Positions 26,664 to 35,763 of a stretch of 64,000 nucleotides of DNA are shown here, piece after piece. The notes beneath the pieces were generated by a model, which was given only the letters and a program-made list of their open reading frames with translations, was not told the origin of the DNA and made no database searches. How positions within the stretch are numbered: position 1 is the stretch's first letter; the number at the start of each line of letters is the position of its first letter. The position numbers and the translations under genes were made by a program. The DNA comes from Flavobacteriaceae bacterium (GTDB taxonomy: Bacteria; Bacteroidota; Bacteroidia; Flavobacteriales; Flavobacteriaceae): contig JAITMD010000016.1 of assembly GCA_031277535.1 (NCBI GenBank), positions 1-64,000 of the forward strand. Reading direction: 5' to 3'.

Positions 26664-29600
26664 ATGTATTTAATTTTTGATACTGAAACAACAGGACTTC
26701 CAAAGAGCTGGGCAGCACCTATTACAGATACCGACAACTGGCCACGATGTGTACAGATTGCTTGGCAGTTGCACGATGAAATGGGTAACCTAATAGAACA
26801 TCAAGATTATTTGATCCAACCAGAAGGATTTGATATTCCGTATGATTCTGAGCGTATTCATGGAATATCTACAGAGTTGGCACAAGCACAAGGTATTTCT
26901 TTGCGAGAGGCATTGGATAAGTTCAATATTGCTTTGTCTAAAACCAAGTTTATTGTAGGTCAAAACTTAGGTTTTGATGTCAATATTATGGGGTGTGAGT
27001 TTTATAGAATGGGTGTACACTCTATTATGGATCAGATGCCGGTGTTGGACACTTGTACAGAAGTAACTGCCGAGTTATTGAAGATACCTGGAGGACGTGG
27101 AGGTAAGTTTAAACTACCTACATTAACGGAGCTACATACTTATTTGTTTGGTGCGCCGTTTGCAGAAGCGCATAATGCTACTGCGGACGTAGAGGCTACT
27201 ACAAGATGTTTTTTGGAGTTAATCAAAAGAGATATTTTTAGCGCAGAACAACTGCAACAAGATACTACTTATACTGCGCGATATAGAGAGGCAAATCCGA
27301 ATCCATTTCCTTTAATAGGGTTAAAGCACATTAACCTTAAAAAAGCATCTGATGAGATTCGCGCTCGTTTGTCTAAAGGACAAAGTGGCGAAGGAAGTGT
27401 ATCTAAGGAAGAGCAGAAAAGGTTTGAAGAGGCAAAGTTTGCTCACCTGCATACGCATACACAATTCTCTATTTTGCAATCTACTATTTCTATACCAGGA
27501 TTGGTTAAGAAAGCAGCAGAAATGCAAATGCCCGCTATTGCAATGACTGATCATGGAAACATGATGGGGGCATTCCATTTTGTAATGGCAATCGACAATC
27601 ATAATAAAGGAATTAAGAGTCAGAATATAGAGCGAGAGGAAAAGGGAGAACCTCTTTTGCCTTTGCTAACTCCTATTGTAGGATGTGAGTTTTTTGTTTG
27701 TGATAAACACGAAGACAAAACGAAAAAAGATAATGGATATCAAGTAGTGATGTTGGCAAAAAACAAAAATGGGTATCACAACTTGGCAAAGATGGCTTCT
27801 ATTGCTTATACAAATGGTTTCTATTATGTGCCACGTATAGACAAAGAGGTTGTAAAACAGTATAAAGAAGATGTTATTGTGCTTACAGGGAACTTATATG
27901 GAGAGGTACCAGGTAAGATATTGAATATAGGGGAACGCCAAGCAGAGGAAGCTTTGCTTTGGTGGAAAGAGGAGTTTGGAGATGATCTATATGTGGAGCT
28001 AATGCGCCACGGACAAGAAGACGAGAATCGCGTTAATCAGGTGTTGATTAACTTGGCTCGTAAACACGATGTGAAATTGATAGCATCTAATAATGCGTAT
28101 TACTTAGATAAAAAAGATGCGAATGCACACGATATTTTGTTGTGTGTAAAAGAAGGTGAAAAACAATCTACTCCGATTGGACGTGGTAGAGGATATAGGT
28201 ATGGATTGCCTAATCAGGAATATTACTTTAAATCGGAAGAAGAGATGAAAGCTCTTTTTGAAGATGTACCTGATGCAATATATAATATACAAGAAGTAGT
28301 AGATAAGGTGGAGCCATTTGTGCTACATCGAGATGTGTTACTTCCAAAGTTTGATATTCCAGAAGAGTTTCAAGATGCACGAGATTTGGAAGGAGATGGA
28401 ACTGGAAAAAGAGGAGAAAACAACTTTTTGAAACACCTTACTTATATAGGTGCAGAAAAGAGATACAAAGAAATTACAGCAGAAATAAGGGATCGTCTTG
28501 ATTTTGAGTTGGCCACTATTGAGCGTACAGGATATCCAGGTTACTTCTTGATTGTGCAAGACTTTATAGCTGCTGCTCGTGATATGGGGGTGTCTGTAGG
28601 ACCTGGTCGTGGATCGGCTGCTGGATCGGCAGTTGCTTACTGTTTAGGGATTACGAATCTTGATCCTATTGCGTATGACTTGCTTTTTGAGCGTTTCTTG
28701 AATCCTGATCGTGTGTCGATGCCCGATATTGATATTGACTTTGACGACGAAGGTCGTGGTCGAGTAATGGATTATGTAATCAATAAGTATGGAGCCAACC
28801 AAGTAGCACAGATTATCACGTATGGTAAGATGGCGACTAAGTCGGCTATTAGAGATACGGCGAGGGTGTTGGATTTACCTTTGTTTGAGGCGGATCGTAT
28901 AGCGAAGCTTATTCCAGGTATGATGCCGTCTAAGTGGAATCTTGCTCGCTTTTTGTCGGAAGATGAGAATGCTGTAAAAGCAGTGTTGCGTGCAGAAGAA
29001 TTTGATCGAGTAAAAGAATTAATTGCATTAGCTAAAGAAGATTCTTTGGCTGCAGAGACAATTCAACAAGCGAAGATATTAGAAGGATCGATGCGTAATA
29101 CAGGGATTCATGCCTGCGGGGTAATCATTACGCCTGATGATATTACGAAGTTCGTTCCTGTTACATTAGCAAAAGATTCTGACTTGTATGTGACGCAGTT
29201 TGACAACTCGGTTGCGGAGAGTGCAGGTCTGTTGAAAATGGACTTTTTGGGGTTAAAGACGTTAACCCTGATTAAGGATACCATTAAGTTGGTAAAATAC
29301 CGTACAGGTATTGAAATAGATCCGGATAAGATACCTATTGATGACGTAAAAACGTATGAGCTGTTCCAGAGAGGGGAAACAGTTGGAGTGTTTCAGTATG
29401 AGTCTGCCGGAATGCAGAAATACATGCGAGAGCTTAAACCTACGGTGTTTGCCGATCTGATTGCAATGAATGCTTTGTATCGTCCAGGGCCATTGGAGTA
29501 TATTCCTTCATTTATCCGTCGTAAGAATGGGGAAGAACCTATTGTGTACGATTTGGATGCTTGTGAAGAGTATCTGAAAGAAACGTATGGTATTACAGTT

Positions 29601-31208
29601 TACCAAGAGCAGGTAATGCTTTTGTCACAGAAGTTGGCTGGGTTTACCAAAGGTGAGGCCGATGTATTGCGTAAGGCGATGGGTAAGAAGCAGAAGGATG
29701 TATTGGATAAAATGAAGCCTAAGTTTGTAGAACAGGCTTCTGCCAAAGGACATGATGCAACTACCTTAGAGAAGATTTGGAAAGACTGGGAGGCTTTTGC
29801 TTCGTATGCGTTTAACAAGTCACACTCTACTTGTTATGCTTGGATTGCGTATCAGACAGCTTTTTTGAAAGCACATTATCCTGCAGAGTATATGGCAGCG
29901 GTACTGTCTAACAATATGAATGATATTAAGTCTGTTACCTTCTTTATGGAAGAGTGTAAGCGTATGGGATTGCAGGTATTAGGGCCGGATGTGAATGAGT
30001 CTTATTACAAATTTACTGTAAATGAGAGTTATGAGGTACGTTTTGGTATGGGAGCTATTAAAGGAGTTGGACAAGGAGCTGTAAACACTATAGTAGAGAA
30101 CAGAAAAGAAGGAGCGTATAAATCTATATTTGATATGGCGAAACGCATTGATTTGCGTGCTGCTAATAAAAAAGCATTTGAAAACTTGGCTTTAGCGGGT
30201 GGGTTTGATGGTTTTGCGGGGACACATAGAGCTCAGTATTTCTATACAGATCAATCGGATTCCATAACGTTTTTGGAAAAAGCGATTAAGTATGGAGCTA
30301 AAACCCAAGAAAGTGAAAATTCGGCTCAAGTAAGTTTATTTGGGGATAGTAGTGAGGTACAAATACCAGAACCCGTGTTGCCAATGTGTGAAGAGTGGAC
30401 TACAATGGAGAAATTGGCTAAGGAGAAGGAAGTGGTAGGAATCTATATCTCAGGACATCCATTGGATGATTTTAGATTTGAAATGAAGTATTTCTGCAAT
30501 GCTCGAATTGATGAATTGAGTAATTTGGAATCGTTGACGGGTAGAACAGTGAATGTGGGAGGAATGATTAGTGATGTACAATTTAGAACTTCGGCAAAGG
30601 GAAAAGATTGGGCTATATTTACTATTGAAGGATACGATGAGAGTTATGAGTTTCGAATGTTTAATGAAGAGTTTTTGAAGTTTAGACACTTTTTATTGAC
30701 TAATACTTTTGTGTATGTAAAGCTTCAGGTAAAAGAAGGATGGATTAAAAAAGATACAGGGGAACGAAGCGAACCTCGAATACAGTTTATGGAAATGAAG
30801 TTGCTGCATGAGGTAATGAATAACTATGCAAAGAAACTGGTGATATCTATGAATTTAAAAGAAATACAGGAGGGGCAGATACAAGGGATTAAATCATTGT
30901 TTGATCAATATGTAGGAGATAAACAAGTTTCTTTTGAAATATACGAATTAGAGAAAGTAGAAGATGTAGAGAGTAGTCCGCCTCAAATGATACAACCTAA
31001 TGGGGAAGGAGAGGCTGATTTGGACGAATCGTTTATGGACGAAGATGGCGGAAGTATGATGATGAATACAGTGTATGAGTCTCCCAAAAGAGAGGAGTAC
31101 AAAGTGGTGAATAGATTGGAGATGAACAGTAGAAATAGTCGTATAGAGATTTCATCAGACTTGCTGGAAGAACTGGAACGTTTGCAAGTAAACTTTAAAT
31201 TGAATTAG
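26664..31208 (+). CDS. dnaE: DNA polymerase III alpha subunit with fused N-terminal exonuclease
   Basis: A 1514-aa replicative polymerase. Residues 1-190 are a DnaQ-like 3'-5' exonuclease (ExoI motif FDTETTGLP at residue 5, later GQNLGFDVN and HNATADVEAT), absent from E. coli DnaE. The PHP domain starts near residue 258 (HLHTHTQFS), the palm carries PDIDIDFDDEGR near 686, the fingers GPGRGSAAGS just before it, then VYQEQVM and SHSTCYAWIAYQTA. A clamp-binding QVSLF lies near residue 1221, followed by an OB-fold region. Proofreading and polymerisation are therefore in one chain, an arrangement I recall from other Flavobacteriia. Confidence 0.97.
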   Translation: MYLIFDTETTGLPKSWAAPITDTDNWPRCVQIAWQLHDEMGNLIEHQDYLIQPEGFDIPYDSERIHGISTELAQAQGISLREALDKFNIALSKTKFIVGQNLGFDVNIMGCEFYRMGVHSIMDQMPVLDTCTEVTAELLKIPGGRGGKFKLPTLTELHTYLFGAPFAEAHNATADVEATTRCFLELIKRDIFSAEQLQQDTTYTARYREANPNPFPLIGLKHINLKKASDEIRARLSKGQSGEGSVSKEEQKRFEEAKFAHLHTHTQFSILQSTISIPGLVKKAAEMQMPAIAMTDHGNMMGAFHFVMAIDNHNKGIKSQNIEREEKGEPLLPLLTPIVGCEFFVCDKHEDKTKKDNGYQVVMLAKNKNGYHNLAKMASIAYTNGFYYVPRIDKEVVKQYKEDVIVLTGNLYGEVPGKILNIGERQAEEALLWWKEEFGDDLYVELMRHGQEDENRVNQVLINLARKHDVKLIASNNAYYLDKKDANAHDILLCVKEGEKQSTPIGRGRGYRYGLPNQEYYFKSEEEMKALFEDVPDAIYNIQEVVDKVEPFVLHRDVLLPKFDIPEEFQDARDLEGDGTGKRGENNFLKHLTYIGAEKRYKEITAEIRDRLDFELATIERTGYPGYFLIVQDFIAAARDMGVSVGPGRGSAAGSAVAYCLGITNLDPIAYDLLFERFLNPDRVSMPDIDIDFDDEGRGRVMDYVINKYGANQVAQIITYGKMATKSAIRDTARVLDLPLFEADRIAKLIPGMMPSKWNLARFLSEDENAVKAVLRAEEFDRVKELIALAKEDSLAAETIQQAKILEGSMRNTGIHACGVIITPDDITKFVPVTLAKDSDLYVTQFDNSVAESAGLLKMDFLGLKTLTLIKDTIKLVKYRTGIEIDPDKIPIDDVKTYELFQRGETVGVFQYESAGMQKYMRELKPTVFADLIAMNALYRPGPLEYIPSFIRRKNGEEPIVYDLDACEEYLKETYGITVYQEQVMLLSQKLAGFTKGEADVLRKAMGKKQKDVLDKMKPKFVEQASAKGHDATTLEKIWKDWEAFASYAFNKSHSTCYAWIAYQTAFLKAHYPAEYMAAVLSNNMNDIKSVTFFMEECKRMGLQVLGPDVNESYYKFTVNESYEVRFGMGAIKGVGQGAVNTIVENRKEGAYKSIFDMAKRIDLRAANKKAFENLALAGGFDGFAGTHRAQYFYTDQSDSITFLEKAIKYGAKTQESENSAQVSLFGDSSEVQIPEPVLPMCEEWTTMEKLAKEKEVVGIYISGHPLDDFRFEMKYFCNARIDELSNLESLTGRTVNVGGMISDVQFRTSAKGKDWAIFTIEGYDESYEFRMFNEEFLKFRHFLLTNTFVYVKLQVKEGWIKKDTGERSEPRIQFMEMKLLHEVMNNYAKKLVISMNLKEIQEGQIQGIKSLFDQYVGDKQVSFEIYELEKVEDVESSPPQMIQPNGEGEADLDESFMDEDGGSMMMNTVYESPKREEYKVVNRLEMNSRNSRIEISSDLLEELERLQVNFKLN

Positions 31209-31306
31209 TATTATTGATTGTGTAATAGATAAAAATAATTCAAAGTAGGGGAGTGAAGTTTAATTATTTTATTAGATTTGTTGTATAACGTATAAATAGT
31301 AAAACA

Positions 31307-31624
31307 ATGGCATTAGAAATAACAGACGCTACTTTTGAAGAAGTAGTATTAAAGTCGGATAAACCAGTAGTAGTTGATTTTTGGGCAGTATGGTGTGGAC
31401 CATGTAAGATGTTGGCTCCAGTAATTGAAGAATTGAGCAACGATTTTACAGGGAAGGCAGTTGTAGGAAAAGTAGATGTAGACAACAACCAAGAATTTGC
31501 TGCAAAATACGGTATTAGAAACATTCCTACAGTATTAGTTTTTAAAGATGGAGAAGTAGTACAACGTCAAGTTGGTGTTGCTCCAAAGAAAACTTATGTA
31601 GATTATATTGAAGGATTATTATAA
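31307..31624 (+). CDS. trxA: Thioredoxin
   Basis: A 105-aa cytoplasmic thioredoxin with no signal peptide. The active site is WCGPCK (Cys30, Cys33), with the buried Asp region VVDFWAVWCGPC and the cis-proline loop RNIPTVLVFKDG. Exact family length. A -7-like TAGATTTG (31273-31280) precedes it and an intrinsic terminator follows. Confidence 0.97.
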   Translation: MALEITDATFEEVVLKSDKPVVVDFWAVWCGPCKMLAPVIEELSNDFTGKAVVGKVDVDNNQEFAAKYGIRNIPTVLVFKDGEVVQRQVGVAPKKTYVDYIEGLL

Positions 31625-31667
31625 TTGATTAAATAGTAGCTGATGTTATCATGCTGCTGTATGATAT

Positions 31668-31706
31668 AAAAGCTGTAGTAACATTCGTGTTATTACAGCT
31701 TTTTTT
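31668..31706 (+). terminator. Intrinsic terminator after trxA
   Basis: A 16-bp stem (31668-31683 with 31688-31703, one G-U pair) followed by a T run, 43 bases beyond the trxA stop. Confidence 0.88.
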
Positions 31707-31940
31707 ATGTGATAAACTTTTCTTTTGGATACAAAAGGACTTGCTTTTATTGTTGAAAGATAGTCTTGATGATGAAATGAGAGCGTTTTTTGCTGTGGTG
31801 TAAGAAAATTCTGTAACGATTTTGTTGGGATGGGAAGTTTGGGTAAAAAAAAGTTGAAAAAAAATCACTTTTTATATTATTGAACCTTAGTGGTATAAGG
31901 GTTTTGAGTAAAAAAACTTTATTTTTTTTTAGTGTAAGAC

Positions 31941-31970
31941 TTGGAAGTTTTGAAAATGGTTGTATATTTG
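31941..31970 (+). promoter_or_regulatory. Predicted tRNA-Asp promoter
   Basis: TTG (31941-31943), 19 bases, then TATATTTG (31963-31970), a perfect Bacteroidota promoter, 26 bases upstream of the tRNA. Confidence 0.7.
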
Positions 31971-31996
31971 CATCGCATTACAGCAATGACATCGAA

Positions 31997-32073
31997 GGTT
32001 TGGTAGTTCAGTTGGTTAGAATACATGCCTGTCACGCATGGGGTCGCGGGTTCGAGTCCCGTCCAGACCGCCA
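31997..32073 (+). tRNA. tRNA-Asp (GTC)
   Basis: A 77-base cloverleaf with encoded CCA. The acceptor stem GGTTTGG pairs with CCAGACC (one G-U); the anticodon stem CATGC/GCATG encloses CTGTCAC with anticodon GTC; the T arm GCGGG-TTCGAGT-CCCGT is canonical. A single tRNA gene with its own promoter and terminator. Confidence 0.97.
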
Positions 32074-32082
32074 GTAAAAGGG

Positions 32083-32112
32083 AGCCTCTCACAAAGTTGG
32101 GAGGCTTTTTTT
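32083..32112 (+). terminator. Terminator after tRNA-Asp
   Basis: An 8-bp stem with one mismatch (AGCCTCTC with GGGAGGCT) followed by 7 T, 10 bases beyond the tRNA. Confidence 0.8.
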
Positions 32113-32113
32113 G

Positions 32114-32231
32114 CCCTCTAATAGTTACTTAAAAAGAGGGAGAAAATTTAGTTGTGTTGTTAAGTGCGTAAGCACTAAGGTTTAGTAGTTAGACCAATGA
32201 AAAGCTTTCCTAGTGCGGGAGAGCTTTTTTA
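32114..32231 (+). ncRNA. Candidate small structured RNA (three hairpins)
   Basis: The gene-free stretch after the tRNA contains three hairpins in a row: CCCTCT/AGAGGG (32114-32119 with 32135-32140), AGTGC-GTAA-GCACT (32163-32176, a GNRA-type loop) and a terminator-like stem AAAAGCTTTCC with a run of T (32200-32230). No promoter is visible between it and the tRNA terminator, so it could also be read-through 3' DNA. The remaining bases to 32564 show no gene. Confidence 0.3.
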
Positions 32232-32564
32232 TTTTTTAGTAGTTTCTGTGATTTGAAAAAAAATATCGAATCAATCCTAAAAGTTGTGTTTAAGCATAAA
32301 GTTTGGATAATCTGAATAGAAATCAATCAATATCTCTTACCCCCTTTGAATTGAGCTCTGAAAGCTTTTATTTGAACTTTGTTTATGTGAACATTTTATG
32401 GACTTGTAGAGCATTTGTGATCAAAAGAGTCACTTCTCCTTTTAATAAGGAAAGGGTGCTTTAGTTTTGCAGTATTAGAATATAAAATGTTCTTTGAAAT
32501 ACTGTAACAAAAAAGAATAAATGATAAAATGTGTAGTCACATAACCAAAGTGTTTCGTATAGAA

Positions 32565-33431
32565 TTACTTGCGTATCAAAGGTTTTTCTATGAAGGTAAT
32601 ACCGATTCCAAGTAAAATGATAGCGCCTCCAAGTAACATTTGTAATGTTATTTGTTCGTCTAAAAATAACCAGGCTAACAATGCAGCTAACAAAGCTTGA
32701 CTTAATAGACTAAGAGATACTCTTGTAGCACGCATGTTTTGTGTGGCATAACTAATCAATAGCCATGCGATTAATTGGCATACAATACCTTGTATAAATA
32801 ATGTACCCCATCCTATAGCACTAAAGCCCGAAAAAGGGGAATCTGCTACTAAATTGACAATACCTAAAAATACAGAAGAAACCAATAGACTATAGGACAT
32901 AAAAGAAATAACACCTATTTCTGCAAGTACTTTCTTGCTCAATAAAATGTAGAAGGCATATAGTATACCAGATAAAACTCCACAGGCAAAGGGTAAATTG
33001 AAAGACAGATTCATAAAAACATCTATTCCTATCAATACAACCATCCCTGTAATAGCTAAGACAGTACCAATCCAAAAGTTGATGGTAGGTTTGGTGTTTA
33101 AAAAGAAGTAACTTCCTATACCTACCCATACAGGAGCCAAATTAGTTAATAAAGTAGCTTGAGTAGCAGTGGAACCTTGAATGGCGTAATTCCACACAGC
33201 GATGTCCGAACCAAAGCATATTCCACATAATACGATAAGTAGTATTGTTTTTAAATTCGAAACTTTCATCTGTTTTGTAAACAAGGCATATGGTACAACA
33301 AATAATGCTGCTATAGCCATGCGATAAAAAGCAGATATAAGACTGGGAGTAAGATTGAACTTAACAATAACTGGAAATATAGAGATACAAACTATTCCTA
33401 TCAAAAGGGCTAATCTCGGTTTTGACAACAT
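32565..33431 (-). CDS. EamA/DMT-family membrane transporter
   Basis: A 288-aa drug/metabolite-superfamily transporter with about ten hydrophobic helices arranged as two EamA repeats. The ATG at 33431 (MLSKPRLALLIGIVCISIFPVIVK) is preferred over an upstream TTG. Typical motifs include the repeat-1 end ATLLTNLAPVWVGIG and the repeat-2 end SLLSQALLAALLAWLFLDEQI. The substrate is unknown. Its start region is shared head-to-head with the MepB-like gene. Confidence 0.9.
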   Translation of the reverse strand: MLSKPRLALLIGIVCISIFPVIVKFNLTPSLISAFYRMAIAALFVVPYALFTKQMKVSNLKTILLIVLCGICFGSDIAVWNYAIQGSTATQATLLTNLAPVWVGIGSYFFLNTKPTINFWIGTVLAITGMVVLIGIDVFMNLSFNLPFACGVLSGILYAFYILLSKKVLAEIGVISFMSYSLLVSSVFLGIVNLVADSPFSGFSAIGWGTLFIQGIVCQLIAWLLISYATQNMRATRVSLSLLSQALLAALLAWLFLDEQITLQMLLGGAIILLGIGITFIEKPLIRK

Positions 33432-33433
33432 AA

Positions 33434-33955
33434 GTGATTCAAACAATTAGATTATTTTTACAAAGTAAACAATCCTTTTTGACATACAACAATATTCCTT
33501 TTGAAATGATAGAGCAGATAATACAGTCGTTGGCCAATTCGCCTCAATATAAACATAAAATAGATACTTATTCGATTATTCCATTTACAGAAAAAAATGA
33601 TTATTCTGCTTGTACTCTATACCTTGACCAAACAATTGTGCTTTATAGACAAGCTAAGATGACTCCTAAAAAAGAGGGGCTATTTGTAGCAATATGGAAA
33701 AGGAATGAGAACTATGATACCGCTCCTTATAGCATAGATGATTCCTTTGACTACTTGTTAATTGCTGTTGATACAGGAATAGAAAAAGGTTACTTCTTGT
33801 TTCCGAAAGAGGTATTGGTAGAATTAAATTTGATAAGTAGTGCTATTAAAGAGGGAAAAAGAGGTACACGCATCTATCCACAACAAACAGTAGGAATGAA
33901 TAGGCAAGCACTGGTAACTTATAGTAAACAAATTCGCTGTTATCATACAGTATAG
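33434..33955 (+). CDS. MepB-family protein
   Basis: A 173-aa protein if translation begins at the GTG at 33434; an in-frame ATG at 33503 would give 150 aa. The body matches the MepB family in wording: TLYLDQTIVLYRQAKMTPKKEGLFVAIWKR, DDSFDYLLIAV, KGYFLFPKEVLVE and GKRGTRIYP. Family members are small cytoplasmic proteins of unknown activity. It is divergent from the EamA gene with only two bases between the two proposed starts, so the GTG start may be too early. Confidence 0.8.
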   Translation: MIQTIRLFLQSKQSFLTYNNIPFEMIEQIIQSLANSPQYKHKIDTYSIIPFTEKNDYSACTLYLDQTIVLYRQAKMTPKKEGLFVAIWKRNENYDTAPYSIDDSFDYLLIAVDTGIEKGYFLFPKEVLVELNLISSAIKEGKRGTRIYPQQTVGMNRQALVTYSKQIRCYHTV

Positions 33956-34040
33956 TTGAAGAAATACTTATTCATTTTGTGTTTATGTGATTTTTATACG
34001 TAATAATGATTAATAATTATGTTAATTTAGTAATTAATTA

Positions 34041-34048
34041 TATCTTTG
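34041..34048 (+). promoter_or_regulatory. -7 element upstream of a lipoprotein gene
   Basis: TATCTTTG is an exact -7 match 11 bases before the ATG at 34060, which supports that start over the earlier in-frame ATG at 34006. Confidence 0.5.
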
Positions 34049-34059
34049 CTAAAAAATAC

Positions 34060-35208
34060 ATGAGACAGCTGGTACTATTATGTTTAATATTAATTTCATT
34101 AAGCAGTTGCTCTAAGTCGGATAATAATCCTGGCATAGAACCCGACAATGCTATTGCGAAAGTAAGTAACATAGGATTGCATGAAGTAAAACTGACAGGA
34201 TTGTCAGGAGGGAATTGGTATTTTAAAGAGAAAGATAACAAAGGAGAATACCTTATAGCGGAGCGGGATAAACAAGATCCTAATGTATATGTAGGTTTAA
34301 ATTCGGCAACAACCTATTATTTTAGCTATAGAAAAGGGACATCTTATTCAACACCAATTAGGGTTACAACAAAGGCCTTTGAACTTGACTATCAGGCAAC
34401 AAAAAAAGCAAATTACTGTGGGGCGTTTGATAGGCAAGTAATGCAATCAGATAGAGAGTACAAGTTTTATACATTGAATGCTATTGAATATAATACTGTG
34501 GATTTGTACTTGATAGATCAAATAAAAAAAGATAGTATTAAAGTACCTACCAAGTTGTCTAATGATAATAAACTAATAGCGTTTACGATTCCAAAAGATT
34601 ATGCTATAAATGAACAGACAAAACAAAATAAAAAACTTGGGTTTAAGGTAAAAGATAAGATGGAATATTTCTATAACACACAATATGTTAACGAAATAAA
34701 CCAGATGTTTCAGAAGACAACGATTGTTCCTGCTGAAAATTATACAGATAAAGTACAACCTTTCTACATAGAAAATGAACGTCCCTTTATCCAAAAAATT
34801 AATGTAGTAAAAGATGAACAAAACAAGTATTTCTACTTTGATATCGAAGGGCGTTTCTACGATTTAGAAGCTACTTCGCCAACAAATTGTAATTTACCTG
34901 CTTTACCTTTTGCAACAACTATTAGCATATACAAAGATAATTTAGAAAGTCGATTCTTTAGTGTATCACGTCAATTGGGAGATGATGTAATAATAAAAGA
35001 TGTAAAAGTAAAAGGTGTACCAATGTATAATTTTACAACTTTTGTAGATGCTCCGACTCCTGTTACAGTGCCTGCTACGCGTATCAAGTTATACATGGAT
35101 CAGTTTCCTAAAGGGAAATATTTATTTAAAGTAGATGTGTTGTTGTTGAATTCTAATCATTACGAATCAAATATTTATGAAATGAATGTTGATGATATTC
35201 GTTTTTAG
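34060..35208 (+). CDS. Hypothetical surface lipoprotein
   Basis: A 382-aa lipoprotein starting at the ATG at 34060, where a signal peptide with lipobox (MRQLVLLCLILISLSSC) begins; the tether SKSDNNPG follows. An N-terminal Ig/fibronectin-like part (KVSNIGLHEVKLTGLSGGNWYF, STPIRVTTKAFEL) precedes a long beta-rich region without a recognised motif. It has its own -7 box and a strong terminator. Function unknown. Confidence 0.75.
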   Translation: MRQLVLLCLILISLSSCSKSDNNPGIEPDNAIAKVSNIGLHEVKLTGLSGGNWYFKEKDNKGEYLIAERDKQDPNVYVGLNSATTYYFSYRKGTSYSTPIRVTTKAFELDYQATKKANYCGAFDRQVMQSDREYKFYTLNAIEYNTVDLYLIDQIKKDSIKVPTKLSNDNKLIAFTIPKDYAINEQTKQNKKLGFKVKDKMEYFYNTQYVNEINQMFQKTTIVPAENYTDKVQPFYIENERPFIQKINVVKDEQNKYFYFDIEGRFYDLEATSPTNCNLPALPFATTISIYKDNLESRFFSVSRQLGDDVIIKDVKVKGVPMYNFTTFVDAPTPVTVPATRIKLYMDQFPKGKYLFKVDVLLLNSNHYESNIYEMNVDDIRF

Positions 35209-35240
35209 TCTCGTATTTTCATACTGTTTATAATTATTTT

Positions 35241-35280
35241 AAAAGCTCTACTATTCTACATAGATTAAGTAGAGCTTTTT
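35241..35280 (+). terminator. Intrinsic terminator before the B12 operon
   Basis: A 12-bp perfect stem (AAAAGCTCTACT, 35241-35252, with 35268-35279) followed by T-rich DNA separates the lipoprotein gene from the cobalamin riboswitch. Confidence 0.85.
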
Positions 35281-35468
35281 ATTTTTAGTTTGTGCATTAT
35301 TCTATCTTCTGTTGTTTTACACTACAATAGAATAGAACTCAAACTATAGGTCAAACAGACAAATCTATTCTGTGCTTTAAAGTCTTTTTTTCTGATAGCA
35401 AGAGTGTTAAAGTTCTACGTCCTTATTTGGAGTATTGTTTATCTAAGATTTTTGTTAACCTTTTTTTA

Positions 35469-35476
35469 TATATTTG
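35469..35476 (+). promoter_or_regulatory. -7 element of the B12 operon
   Basis: TATATTTG, an exact -7 match, lies just upstream of the riboswitch. A T-rich TTTG (35451-35454) is upstream at a short spacing of 14. Confidence 0.5.
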
Positions 35477-35485
35477 CACTTGACA

Positions 35486-35650
35486 ATATTGGTTATCATT
35501 TCAGATATTAAAAGGGAATCAAGTGTAATTCTTGAACAGACCCGCTGCTGTAAGCTCATATAAGATAATAAACCATTGTGTTCCACTGTTTGTAAAAATG
35601 GGAAGGACGTTTATTTAGAGTAAGTCAGAATACCTGCCAGTGCATTGTAA
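35486..35650 (+). promoter_or_regulatory. Cobalamin riboswitch
   Basis: The conserved cobalamin-riboswitch blocks occur in order: AAAGGGAAT (35511-35519), ACAGACCCGCTGCTGTAA (35537-35553), GGGAAGG (35600-35606) and the B12 box AGTCAGAATACCTGCCA (35623-35639). It sits about 115 bases upstream of the TonB-dependent receptor gene in the 5' leader. Adenosylcobalamin-type ligand binding should reduce expression of the operon. A distant AACGCA/TGCGTT pair downstream may be part of the expression platform. Confidence 0.93.
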
Positions 35651-35763
35651 AGTTTGAAGTTTTCGGGTATAAAACTAAAAAACGCATCTACCTTGTTCTT
35701 GTATAACATAACCTATTGCGTTTGTAATTGACCTTAAAATGACAAACGATAAGTTATACAACT

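Noticed and set aside
31880..32077. 65-codon frame covering tRNA-Asp
   Set aside because: It is the tRNA gene and its promoter read as protein.
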